From Tanytarsus gracilentus (lineage: Eukaryota; Arthropoda; Insecta; Diptera; Chironomidae), in the NCBI GenBank assembly GCA_038502055.1, contig JAXRKN010000038.1, positions 4,526,001 through 4,590,000 of the forward strand: a DNA stretch of 64,000 bases, read 5' to 3'. A program made the translations under genes and the position numbers. Under the pieces are notes generated by a model. It was not told the origin of the DNA. It saw only the letters and a list, made by a program, of their open reading frames with translations, and made no database searches. Position 1 is the stretch's first letter; each line of letters opens with the position of its first letter. Below are positions 1-9,373 of this stretch, in pieces.

Positions 1-603
1 CTTTAATTTAAATTATGCAACCAAGAATTGCTTTCTGATGCCACTGAGACCCACTTAAGATTTTAATTTTCATCTTCTGCGGTCTCTCATATCATTGCCA
101 GTCACGGAATAAATTTCTTTCGCTTATCATTCCCTCGAGGGAAATTTTTGTTTTCTCGTTATGTGATGCAAGTCGAAAAAGAGAGATTGTGAGTTGTGGA
201 ATTTTTCGTAAAAAATGGCATTCGAAATTTTTCTAAAATGGAAATTTTATTAAAAAAAAATCTTTACATTAAATCTGGTGGACATTTATAAAAATTACAG
301 GTCAAAAGTTAAATTTTTAAAAAAATTATTTTTATTTTTTAATCATCGTGATTATGTTGTTCAAACTGAGTTTCTCAAAACCAACTCATTCAAATTGTTA
401 AATGTCACTCACACACACAAATTTATTTGTAATATTTTAAATTATTAGAGTAAAATTTAAATTATTTCGCACTCGACTGCAGTCTAATAAAATATGAGCA
501 TCTTATTCAAGAAACCCTCAGTGATTGTAAAAATAGAGAGGAAAAATCTTTTTGGTTTACTCAAGAAATCAAAACATAAATACCAACAGACTATTTACGA
601 TGC
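1..603. other. Noncoding left edge
   Basis: AT-rich DNA with no ORF or splice structure that I can support. Short homopolymer runs and a small CA-rich stretch near 410-420 are the only texture. It could be a UTR or an intron of a gene lying to the left, but nothing here decides that. Confidence 0.4.
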
Positions 604-692
604 AAACAAGGTGGGTCTGCAAACGGCGTTGCCATTTCCAATAGCTCCGCTGTCTTAGATTAGTACAAACACTAGTAAAACCCCTTCGTTGC
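604..692 (+). mobile_element. Orphan left end of the 120-bp-minisatellite element
   Basis: The stretch starting around CAAACAAGGTGGGTCTGC and running through AATAGCTCCGCTGTC and TTAGATTAGTAC nearly matches the left end of the complete copy at 11.63 kb, and the reverse complement of the end at 31.45-31.53 kb. The match resumes at TCGTTGCAA, which in the third copy reads CCGTTGCAA. No 120-bp repeats follow it here; the next array in the same orientation starts near 10.2 kb and lacks its own left end. It is either a solo fragment or the severed left end of that array. Confidence 0.75.
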
Positions 693-980
693 AAAATTTT
701 TGATAAAAGGTTGCGTAGCTAATTATTTAACAGGCCACGATAATTTTAATCTAATGACCAGAATATCATCCATCATTAAACTCGAGATTTAACCAGAATT
801 AAAAAAAAAACATATTCTTTTTAAAAATTTAAATTTGGATATTAAACTGAAAAAGTATGAATTTAAAAAAAAACAAAAAAAAAAGATCATTAAATTTCAA
901 AGTCTAAACATTTTATTTATTTTAATAAAGAATAACAAAAAATAAAAAACATAAAAAAAAATTAAAAAAACATCAATACA
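693..980. other. AT-rich spacer
   Basis: No gene seen. A short block around 741-797 (ATGACCA, then TTAAACTCGAGATT, then AACCAGAA) recurs in diverged form near 9848-9888, in direct orientation, on the far side of the helicase unit. The rest is A/T homopolymer, probably including the 3' UTR of the minus-strand gene that ends at 981. Confidence 0.4.
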
Positions 981-1433
981 CTAAATAATTTTCTGAATTT
1001 TTTCCTTTGGTTCCTCTTGCTGTTCGCGATTTCCATTGACATCTGCTTGATTGTCACTTTCTTGCTTGAACGCCATCTCTGCACGATCTGCAGCTTCAAC
1101 AAACAATTTTTCTTCTTCCATTGATTCTGACAAATAATGTTCAGCTGCTGCGGTGTACTCGGCTGCTTTTTTTCTTGCCATGTTTGCTTTCAAATTGGCC
1201 AAATCAGCTAAAAACAAAAATATAAATATTTTAATTAATTAATATAATTTTTACTTACACGTAAATTTTTCTGATAACATTGCATCATTGTGGTGACTCA
1301 CAATCAACTTGCAAATGCTGATAGCAGTTTCTTTATCTGGAGTATTAGCTAAAACACTATGTTTCTTGATGAGCTTACGAACTTCCTTATTCATAAGGAA
1401 CAACAGCCTTGATACCTCATTTGAACACTCCAT
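981..1433 (-). CDS. Small two-exon helical protein, family not recognised
   Basis: Exon 1 begins at the ATG at 1433 and exon 2 ends at the stop at 981. They are joined by a short GTAAGT...TTTTAG intron (about 1206-1257, phase 1) that preserves the frame and gives about 133 aa. A second intron (1444-1498) lies in the 5' UTR just before the ATG. The protein looks all-helical: the first half is rich in Leu/Lys/Val and the second half is Ala/Glu/Lys-rich, ending in an acidic, Gln-rich tail. There is no signal peptide, membrane segment or known catalytic motif. It lies between an orphan transposon end and a Helitron-like unit on the same strand, so it is either a host gene or cargo. A role in a small coiled-coil complex is possible but unproven. 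Confidence 0.65.
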
Positions 1434-1796
1434 TGTCTTAATGCTAAAATAAAATTATTTGAATAAAAAAAAACACTGAATAAAAAAATTAGTCTTACCC
1501 AAACTTGTCTATAACACACTTTTAAAGTTCTGAACCCGGTAGTCAAAATTTCTTTTGTTTATATACCTTTATAAAAATTCAGGTAGTTTTTAGGTAAATC
1601 TTATGTTATAAAACTTTGAAATCATTTGATACCTGCTAATATTTATAAACAAAAACATGATTTTTTGGAATTAAAACACCCGATTTTTTGGTTAAACAAT
1701 TCTGAAATGAGTTTTGAAAATTCTGAAAATAAATGCATGAACAATAAAAATTTATAAATTTGTAAAATATTTTATTTCTTTTTTTTTTGTAGGAAA

Positions 1797-1830
1797 GCCC
1801 GGGCAATTGAAAAATATCAATTGCCTAGGC
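1797..1830 (-). other. Candidate 3'-terminal hairpin of the Helitron-like unit
   Basis: An imperfect palindrome: GGCAATTG (1802-1809) and CAATTGCC (1818-1825) form an 8-bp perfect stem around an 8-nt A/T loop, extended by a G-T wobble, one mismatch and a further three GC pairs (GCC/GGC). It sits about 200 bp beyond the stop codon of the large minus-strand ORF, on its 3' side, where Helitrons and Helentrons carry a terminal hairpin. It is followed on the minus strand by CTTTCCTAC and a long A run. No canonical CTRR end is present, so assignment as the element end is inference; a transcription terminator is an alternative. Confidence 0.45.
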
Positions 1831-2024
1831 ATAAAACCTACTTAGTTTTACATAAATTTAACAATGTTTCTCTTATTCTAAAGTTTTCATTTAAACTTTT
1901 ACAAGGTGTAATATTAATCTTAAATAATCTAATTTTTGATTTAGAGCATAGAAATCAGAATTTATAATTTAATTAAAAAACAAGCACAATAAGAACTGAG
2001 TTTGAGAAAAGCACATGGAACAAA

Positions 2025-5000
2025 TTATTTGTTTTTAAAATAGAACATTATTTTGGGGTTGAATTTAATAGTTGATGGTCGAGAAATTTCTTTTTCTTTC
2101 TGACCGATATCATCAATATGGAAAAACTTGTAACTACTTTGATTATACGCAAAACAATCAAAATGATTTGTATTGGGATCATTGTTATCAATGAAATTTA
2201 CTAGAAATTTTAAATTATAACTTTCATTTTTTTGGACTATTGATAAAGGAATTTTTGAAAGAGGGATTTTAACATTAGAACGGAAAAAGGGAAAAATTAC
2301 AAGCGCATTACTATAAACTATTTCTTCTTTTTCAATTAAATTTTTACACTTGGAACAAGTTTTTCCATATTTTGCACTAATAACTAAATCTAAACTGTTT
2401 AAGTTATCAATTAAACTATTTACATTTGGTTCTGGATTAGTTAAAACTACACTTCCCTTTTTTTCTCTTAAATACCCACATTTACATGTTAACCGGTAAC
2501 AAAATGATTCTAACTTGAAATTTTTAGAAAACATAACTTCATAAAAGCTTTGGGCACTCCAAATCATACTATATGAGCTATTACTAGTTTCTTTAAAGGG
2601 ATAATGGTCTAATGGACCACACTCAAATCTTTCATTTTTTAAAATATCATTTAAAAACTTAATCCAAATTTCATTTCTATTTTCTTGAACATGATTTTTA
2701 CGCAATACTATAATTATTTCAAAAAGTTGAAACTTATTACGATTACTCTTGACAAATTCATAAAAATTTCTATCAAAATTACAAGCGGCAAGAAAACCAG
2801 AAAGAACGGAATTATAAGGACATAAAAAGTTATACGACTTGTTTGTACTAGACAAAGTTACGCAATTTGGAATTAGTGCATTATTTTTACAAATTTCTTC
2901 ATTATCAGAACTATCTTCTTCATATTCGGGATCAAAAGGAACATCATCATCAATATCGGAAATCAAAAAATCTTCTTCTTTAAATTTTACTTTACTACTG
3001 GTATCAATATTAGGAATTATTTCGTTTAAAAATTGCAAATCGGAAATTTTTACATTAGTTTTAATATAAAAAAGCACTTTGGGATTAATTTCTACATTTA
3101 AATTCTTCCGAACTAATTCATTTCCCAAGTTAAAAAGATCATCCATTTCTAAATAATCATTATTACTAATTCTAAAATATGACTTAAAATGACCCACAGG
3201 ATGATCAATAATGGCTTTTAATTCATAAACTATTTCATTAAACACAATTATTTTTTGAATATTTCTAATATTGACTTTTGTGTTATTCTCTTGATCATAA
3301 ATACTCGAATTTTCTGATTCATTAATTAAATTAACATTTAAAACTATGCACTCATTAAATGAAATATTTGGTTCTAATCTCTTGCCGCAAGTATTACAAA
3401 CGTTAGACTCTTTAAGGGTATCTTTAATTTCGGACTCAATTTTTGACTTAATATTACTTTGAGAAATCATTAATGATAAAATTAAACGATTGTCCTGATC
3501 GGTTACCCCATTACAATTGATATTATCGCATTTTACTGAATTTAAACTACAAGAAAAAACATGATTTTGAGAGATTTCTTGATAGTCATCAAAAAATCTT
3601 TCAATTACCCGACAAACGTCATCTTCCATATTAACTTTAAAAGACTTAATTCTAATCGCATTATCAATTTTATCTTTTTCAAATTTATAGATAAAATCGA
3701 TCCAGTTTTGATTTCTTGAATCTGAATATTTAAAGTCAAAACTTTCATCAATTTTTAACATAAAATTAAATAAAGGAAAGTTTTCTTTAAGAGAGTGTTC
3801 TACATTTCTAAAAACGTCAGTGTGATTATGCAAAGAGTGAAGTGCACTAAAAATGGAATTAAATGGACACATATTCGAAAAATGTACTTTAAAAAGACTA
3901 ATATAAGCATCAAATCTATTTGGAAATGGGACATCGCCAAGAATGGCACCTTCAAAATTAAAAATTGTTACGTTACTTTTTACTTTAGGAATTATTTCAC
4001 TTTTTTCTTTGCAAATTTCTAACTGAGTCTTTAAGGGTTCTAGGAAAATTTCTTTACGGAATTTTACAGACTTCTCAACAATGTGCAATTCTGGATCGAT
4101 TTTAATCTTTTTACTTAAATGTTCGCAACTCTTATCATCTAAACTATTCTCAATTGATTGAATAAAAGATTCATCAGAAGTTTCGTCAATAGACATTTTT
4201 TCTTGCAAAATTGGCAAATTTTCAATTAATGAATTTTCAAATTTATGTATAATTGTATTTTCTTCTTTACATTCTAACAACTGACTTTCGCATTTAATAA
4301 ACATCAAAATTTTAACTTCAACTAATTCTTTGCAATTTTTTAAAACTGTTTCAAAATTTGATTTATCATCCATTTCAAGAAAATAATTATCAACTATTCT
4401 ATAAAAAGATTTTGGATGATTATTAACTTTGCAAAGAACTATCTTTAATTCATAACTATTATTATTTAAAACAATTCTTCTTGGAATTTTATCAATTGAA
4501 ACTTTTGAATCTAGTTTGTCAGTTAACAAAATATTTACAAGAATTAAAGGAGAAAATACAATCATTGATAAATTTGTTTCAATTTCACTTCCACAATTAT
4601 TACAAATAAAAGGGTTGGATAAAACTAAAGATTGAATTTTAGATTCCAAATTGGAGGTCAACTCGGATTTAGAAAGCTTCAATTCAATCATTGTTTCTTG
4701 CTTTAGATCTGAGACATTCAAACATGGAACACATTTAACTAATTTTCTTTCCCAAGACACCCATGCATGATCTACTTTATCAAATAAAATTTGCCAATTT
4801 GTCAAAAAGTTTACAACTATTGTAAAAAGTTCATTACTCATATCTTTACTATTATTAAAAATTTCATTACAAGTATTTGGGAAATGTTCTATTAAAAATT
4901 TAATCCACTCTTTACTCTTATTAAATTTAAAATTATTAATATTTTCATGAATATCTAAGACAAATTTGAAAAAAGGATATTCCATTTCTAAACCTTGAAC

Positions 5001-7526
5001 AAGCGATTGAAAAACTTTAGTGTAGTTATAAAGAGCAAGAAAAGAACTTAAAACTGAGTTGAAAGAACTCAAATTGTAAAATTTAACGTTTTGCAACCTT
5101 CCATTTACATTTACTTTAGAACTAATCTCATTTTTAAACAAAACATTTCCCAAGATACCGGTTTTAATATTTTCGGGTTTAATAACATCATATTTAAAAG
5201 GAATTACTAAAACTTCATCTTTCGATTTAAGATCATTTGATTTCTTATTTAGATTTATGAAAAACTCTTTATCTTTAACGGAAAGTTTATGGGGATCAAT
5301 GGAAGTTTGAAAGAAAATTGCAAAATGATCAGAAAAATAAGAAGCAAATGTACCGGCATAACTACTTTTGCAGGTAGAAAAAACAATATCAATTTGAGAA
5401 CCGGCATTATTAGTTATTGAATCATTAAGTAAATTGATCAAGTTTTTATCTATTAATAATTTATGGAAAGAGTTACTGTTTTGCAATTTTTTTAAATCTT
5501 GATTGAAATCACCCATTAAAGTTACTTCAAAATTTTCTGGCTTATTTTTTAATAATCTTAAAACTTCAATTTTTAATTTTTCAATCGGGGCTTTGGGAGA
5601 ACAATAACCAGTAATAATTAGGAAATTTTCAACTTCAAATGATCTCAAATCGATATGATAAGTATTTTTAGCATTACTTATAATATTTGGTTCAGAGAGG
5701 TTCTTAATACTACAACTATTTCTACACATAATTATTAAGCCCATGGAACGTTTTTTACTTTGATTTAAACTTTCTTTTAACGGAAAAACTACTTTAAAAT
5801 CATTACGAACTTTAACTTCTTCAGAACTAAATACATTGGTTTCAGATAAAATTATGATATCGGCTTTCCAATACCAATTTAAAGCGTTAACATTCATTCC
5901 ATGAGCTTTATAAGAATTTACATTATGATACACAATTTTAACCCCGAGATCCTGCTCAAAATTATAAAAAGATAATTTTAATTGGGCCGCATTTCTTAAT
6001 CTATACATTTCATTAACTAAAGTTTGGGATCTGGATTTTGGTTCAGGGATTTTACCAAGAAGATATAACCCCTCATAATCGCATCTTGACAAACCAACAT
6101 AACCTAATGCCGTAGAAAGTTCTCGCTTTCTACTATCTATGCAAATTTTATTTAAAGTTAGCCCCTGAGTACTATGCAAAGTGCTAGCCTCACAAAGAGT
6201 AATTGGAAATTGTTTTCTAATTGTTTCATGATGGATTTTAATAGAGATATTAAAAGCATCAGTTATTGTTTCTGAATAAAATTTTAATGGGACTAACTTT
6301 TCGGAAATCTTATTTTCTTTCATAAACTCTAAACATGACTGTCTTGCTACAAGACCGACATTAGAATATTGAAATTCTAACCAAACTATGGCAGGGTTAT
6401 TTGTTTGTTTGTCAAAATCGATTCTTCTCAATGTACCCATTGCCGATTTTGCTAAACCATCGGCAACACTTACATTGGAAGTTAACTTATATCTAAGACC
6501 GCATTTTAAAACTAACTTATATCGCATTTTTGTGTTTTGACTCTTATCATTGGCATATTCTTTCGCAATTTCTTTTTTGTTAGCTTCAATTGAATTCTTA
6601 CAACTATTTTCTTTATCTTTACTATCGGCAATATGTACAGTATCTATGGCAATTGATTCATAAGAGGGACCTGGGGCTTTAGCAAATTTATTTTCATTAA
6701 ATTCATTTACTTCTTTATTACTATAATAAACCCATATAGCATCTTCGGGTACGTCTTTTTCAGATTTAAAAATTCTTTTCTTTAAAAAATTAGCATGTTC
6801 TTTACTTAATTTACCGAGAGCAAAATCATCTAAAAGGGCTTGATAAACTTTATTTTTTTGACGTACCCCCTCATTTAATTCAAAAAATTCAAATTCATAC
6901 CAAACTTGATCGAAAAGGAAATCATTAACATTATTATAATCACTAAATGCATATATGGGTTTATCATTAACTGGGGGTAATTGGTAAAGATCGCCCGCAA
7001 AAATTACAATTCTACCCCCAAAACTCTTATTATTAATGCCATAAATTTCTCTACACCTCTTATCCATATTAATTCTTAAATTTCTAGAGATCATTGAATA
7101 TTCATCCGCAATTATTACTTTAACATCTTTATGTTCTTTACGCATAAGACCAATCAAATCATCACTTAATTTAACAATATGTTTACGAAATCTAGTGTCA
7201 ATTGCAAAAGCACTATGAATGGTTAAGCCATTTATAAGAAATGCTGCAATCCCCGTTGGAGCGCACAAAAGAGTCTTGTTTGATTTAAAATCTGTCCCCT
7301 CAATTCGATTGGTGCGTTTTAATAAAAAACAAAAAATAAAAACATAACCGCCCTTAAAAATTAATAAAGGATGAATAAATAAAAAACTTGTTTTTATTTG
7401 AAAAATTGGCTCTCCACAAACTCTTGCTCTTCCTTTTTTCAGTATTTTATTGGTATTGTTATCATTTTTAAAATAATCCTTCGCAACAACAACAAACAAT
7501 TTCTGGAACTTCCCGAAGTTCCTCAA
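2025..7526 (-). CDS. Helentron-like polyprotein: truncated Pif1 helicase, EEP endonuclease, three USP-like domains
   Basis: Single uninterrupted 1833-aa frame. Helicase motifs in order: APTGIAAF (about residue 90), Walker B ADEYSM (about 138), GDLYQLPP (about 180), STLHSTQGLTLN (about 450) and GYVGLSRC (about 475). The Walker A loop that normally precedes APTGIAA is missing; the first 80 residues are unrelated and hydrophobic. An endonuclease/exonuclease/phosphatase domain follows (HNVNS about 530, GDFNQDL about 672, SDHFAIF about 735). This helicase-then-endonuclease order is typical of Helentrons. The C-terminal 1000 residues hold three repeats resembling ubiquitin-specific proteases: Cys boxes near 818 (SSFNS, Cys lost), 1220 (CPFNS) and 1569 (CPYNS), CxxC pairs, and His/Asp boxes near 1042 (LEMDD), 1452 (LEMDD) and 1800 (FHIDD). 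The true start is uncertain because the first residues overlap the upstream ORF in another frame; an intron acceptor near 7290 is possible. Confidence 0.8.
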   Translation of the reverse strand: MRNFGKFQKLFVVVAKDYFKNDNNTNKILKKGRARVCGEPIFQIKTSFLFIHPLLIFKGGYVFIFCFLLKRTNRIEGTDFKSNKTLLCAPTGIAAFLINGLTIHSAFAIDTRFRKHIVKLSDDLIGLMRKEHKDVKVIIADEYSMISRNLRINMDKRCREIYGINNKSFGGRIVIFAGDLYQLPPVNDKPIYAFSDYNNVNDFLFDQVWYEFEFFELNEGVRQKNKVYQALLDDFALGKLSKEHANFLKKRIFKSEKDVPEDAIWVYYSNKEVNEFNENKFAKAPGPSYESIAIDTVHIADSKDKENSCKNSIEANKKEIAKEYANDKSQNTKMRYKLVLKCGLRYKLTSNVSVADGLAKSAMGTLRRIDFDKQTNNPAIVWLEFQYSNVGLVARQSCLEFMKENKISEKLVPLKFYSETITDAFNISIKIHHETIRKQFPITLCEASTLHSTQGLTLNKICIDSRKRELSTALGYVGLSRCDYEGLYLLGKIPEPKSRSQTLVNEMYRLRNAAQLKLSFYNFEQDLGVKIVYHNVNSYKAHGMNVNALNWYWKADIIILSETNVFSSEEVKVRNDFKVVFPLKESLNQSKKRSMGLIIMCRNSCSIKNLSEPNIISNAKNTYHIDLRSFEVENFLIITGYCSPKAPIEKLKIEVLRLLKNKPENFEVTLMGDFNQDLKKLQNSNSFHKLLIDKNLINLLNDSITNNAGSQIDIVFSTCKSSYAGTFASYFSDHFAIFFQTSIDPHKLSVKDKEFFINLNKKSNDLKSKDEVLVIPFKYDVIKPENIKTGILGNVLFKNEISSKVNVNGRLQNVKFYNLSSFNSVLSSFLALYNYTKVFQSLVQGLEMEYPFFKFVLDIHENINNFKFNKSKEWIKFLIEHFPNTCNEIFNNSKDMSNELFTIVVNFLTNWQILFDKVDHAWVSWERKLVKCVPCLNVSDLKQETMIELKLSKSELTSNLESKIQSLVLSNPFICNNCGSEIETNLSMIVFSPLILVNILLTDKLDSKVSIDKIPRRIVLNNNSYELKIVLCKVNNHPKSFYRIVDNYFLEMDDKSNFETVLKNCKELVEVKILMFIKCESQLLECKEENTIIHKFENSLIENLPILQEKMSIDETSDESFIQSIENSLDDKSCEHLSKKIKIDPELHIVEKSVKFRKEIFLEPLKTQLEICKEKSEIIPKVKSNVTIFNFEGAILGDVPFPNRFDAYISLFKVHFSNMCPFNSIFSALHSLHNHTDVFRNVEHSLKENFPLFNFMLKIDESFDFKYSDSRNQNWIDFIYKFEKDKIDNAIRIKSFKVNMEDDVCRVIERFFDDYQEISQNHVFSCSLNSVKCDNINCNGVTDQDNRLILSLMISQSNIKSKIESEIKDTLKESNVCNTCGKRLEPNISFNECIVLNVNLINESENSSIYDQENNTKVNIRNIQKIIVFNEIVYELKAIIDHPVGHFKSYFRISNNDYLEMDDLFNLGNELVRKNLNVEINPKVLFYIKTNVKISDLQFLNEIIPNIDTSSKVKFKEEDFLISDIDDDVPFDPEYEEDSSDNEEICKNNALIPNCVTLSSTNKSYNFLCPYNSVLSGFLAACNFDRNFYEFVKSNRNKFQLFEIIIVLRKNHVQENRNEIWIKFLNDILKNERFECGPLDHYPFKETSNSSYSMIWSAQSFYEVMFSKNFKLESFCYRLTCKCGYLREKKGSVVLTNPEPNVNSLIDNLNSLDLVISAKYGKTCSKCKNLIEKEEIVYSNALVIFPFFRSNVKIPLSKIPLSIVQKNESYNLKFLVNFIDNNDPNTNHFDCFAYNQSSYKFFHIDDIGQKEKEISRPSTIKFNPKIMFYFKNK

Positions 7527-9039
7527 TAAATTTAAGCAGAACTTTTGCTTTCTTAATATCTAATTCGCAATTAACATTATCATTATTATTTAAAACCGCA
7601 TTAATATCTTTAGAATGTGCTTTTCTAAAACTCATTTGAACATTTAAATTAACATCTTTCACTTCTTTACGAATTTCAGACTTATGAACTTTAATTTTAT
7701 CTTTAAGCAATTTTTTGGAATCAAATTTCTTTTTCATTATTCGAGTTACTCTAATATTTTCATTTTTAGCAAAATTTGGGTCTGTTTCTTTTTTTTTAGT
7801 TAAATAATCAAGACTTGAATTAATTTTTTCGACCCTATGCTCTAAATCATTATCGTACTTTACTTTTTTAAGATTAGCTAATCTTAATTTTTCTTTAATT
7901 TCAAAATCTGGGTCTGTTTCTTTCTTTTTTGTTATATAATCAAGACTTGAATTAATTTTTTCGACCCTATGCTCTAAATCATTATCGTACTTTACTTTCA
8001 TAAGATTAGCTAATCTTAACTTTTCTTTAATTTCAAAATCTGGGTCTGTTTCTTTCTTTTTTGTTAAATAATCAAGACTTGAATTAATTTTTTCGACCCT
8101 ATGCTCTAAATCATTATCGTACTTTACTTTCATAAGATTAGCTAATCTTAACTTTTCATTAATTTCAAAATTTGGGTCTGTTTCTTTCTTTTTTGTTAAA
8201 TAATCAAGACTTGAATTAATTTTTTCGACCCTATGCTCTAAATCATTATCGTACTTTACTTTCATAAGATTAGCTAATCTTAACTTTTCATTAATTTCAA
8301 AATCTGGGTCTGTTTCTTTCTTTTTTGTTAAATAATCAAGACTTGAATTAATTTTTTCGACCCTATGCTCTAAATCATTATCGTACTTTACTTTCATAAG
8401 ATTAGCTAATCTTAAATTTTCATTAATTTCAAAATCTGGGTCTGTTTCTTTTTTTTTGTTAAATAATCAAGACTTGAATTAATTTTTTCGACCCTATGCT
8501 CTAAATCATTATCGTACTTTACTTTTTTAAGATTAGCTAATCTTAATTTTTCTTTAATTTCAAAATCTGGGTCTGTTTCTTTCTTTTTTGTTAAATAATC
8601 AAGACTTGAATTAATTTTTTCGACCCTATGCTCTAAATCATTATCGTACTTTACTTTCATAAGATTAGCTAATCTTAACTTTTCTTTAATTTCAAAATCT
8701 GGGTCTGTTTCTTTCTTTTTTGTTAAATAATCAAGACTTGAATTAATTTTTTCGACCCTATGCTCTAAATCATTATCGTACTTTACTTTCTTAAGATTAG
8801 CTAATCTTAATTTTTCTTTAATTTCAAAATCTGGGTCTGTTTCTTTTTTTTTCAATCTTATATCTCCGATTACAATTAAGCTTTTGTGTTTTAAAATCTG
8901 AATCATTATTATATTTATCTTTCTGAGATCTAGCGGACTTTACTCTATTTTCATTTAAAACATTTTCTTGTGCCCTATGGGCTTTCATTAACTTTTTCTG
9001 AACTAAATTTTTAGTGCGATAAGATTTCTTTCGCGTCAT
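7468..9039 (-). pseudogene. Broken N-terminal ORF of the Helitron-like unit, Lys-rich repeats
   Basis: Begins with ATG at 9039 and reads a basic N-terminus followed by nine near-identical 44-residue units (KKETDPDFEI, KEKLRLANL, KVKYDNDLEHR, VEKINSSLDY). It ends in a unique tail with four consecutive Cys at 7468. The frame is broken twice, both times in poly-Lys (A-run) tracts: near 8841-8852 and near 8441-8456, where one repeat is 131 instead of 132 bp. Lys/Glu-rich repeats of this sort precede the Rep region in some Helitron-like proteins (family knowledge). No HUH Rep motif is found between this ORF and the helicase, so the copy looks internally deleted. Frame breaks may be real decay or homopolymer sequencing errors. 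A 5' UTR intron (9268-9373, donor GTAAGC, acceptor TTTCAG) suggests the unit was transcribed. Confidence 0.6.
7770..8860 (-). repeat. 132-bp tandem coding repeat, nine copies
   Basis: The marker GGGTCTG recurs at 7778, 7910, 8042, 8174, 8306, 8438, 8569, 8701 and 8833, a period of exactly 132 bp except for one 131-bp unit. Units differ by a few substitutions, mostly in the LRLANL/K-or-M segment and at TTTCAT versus TTTCTT. They encode charged helices on the minus strand. Near identity implies recent expansion by unequal exchange or slippage. Confidence 0.92.
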
Positions 9040-9117
9040 TACTTTTACTTTACTTTTTCACCAGATTTTGATATTAAAGAGTCTAAACTAACTTAATAAC
9101 TATGAAAATCACTCACC

Positions 9118-9245
9118 ACTTTTATGATACTGTATCGGTTGCTCTCTTCGTCGTGCTCGTCTCTCACTCTCGTCGTGCTCGTCGTCTTCGTCTCTCACTC
9201 TCGTCGTCCTCGTCTCTCACTCTCGTCTTCTTGTCTTTCTGGTCG
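9118..9245. repeat. Pyrimidine-rich cryptic repeat (TCGTC / TCTCACTC)
   Basis: A low-complexity tract made of permuted TCGTCGTGCTCGTC and TCTCACTCTCG blocks. It lies in the probable 5' UTR of the minus-strand element gene, between the ATG at 9039 and a probable intron at 9268-9373. The plus-strand ORF through it is a composition artefact. Confidence 0.75.
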
Positions 9246-9373
9246 CACTGGCTCAAAATTCTATGCTCTGAAATAAAAAAAAATATTTAGGTATATTGAA
9301 ATAAAAAAGCTTGAAAACTTTAATTCAGGTAAAAAAGTTTTTGCTATAATAATTATTTTGTGTTAATGCTTAC

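Noticed and set aside
2839..4022. Plus-strand ORFs inside the large element gene
   Set aside because: They are antisense shadows of a strongly supported 1833-aa minus-strand frame.
2025..9039. Polinton/Maverick or LINE identity for the helicase-endonuclease unit
   Set aside because: No DNA polymerase B, integrase, capsid or reverse transcriptase motifs were found; Pif1 motifs followed by an EEP domain fit Helentrons better.
9102..9290. Plus-strand ORF of 62 codons rich in Ser/Arg
   Set aside because: It is encoded by a low-complexity TCGTC/TCTCAC tract in the probable 5' UTR of the element gene.
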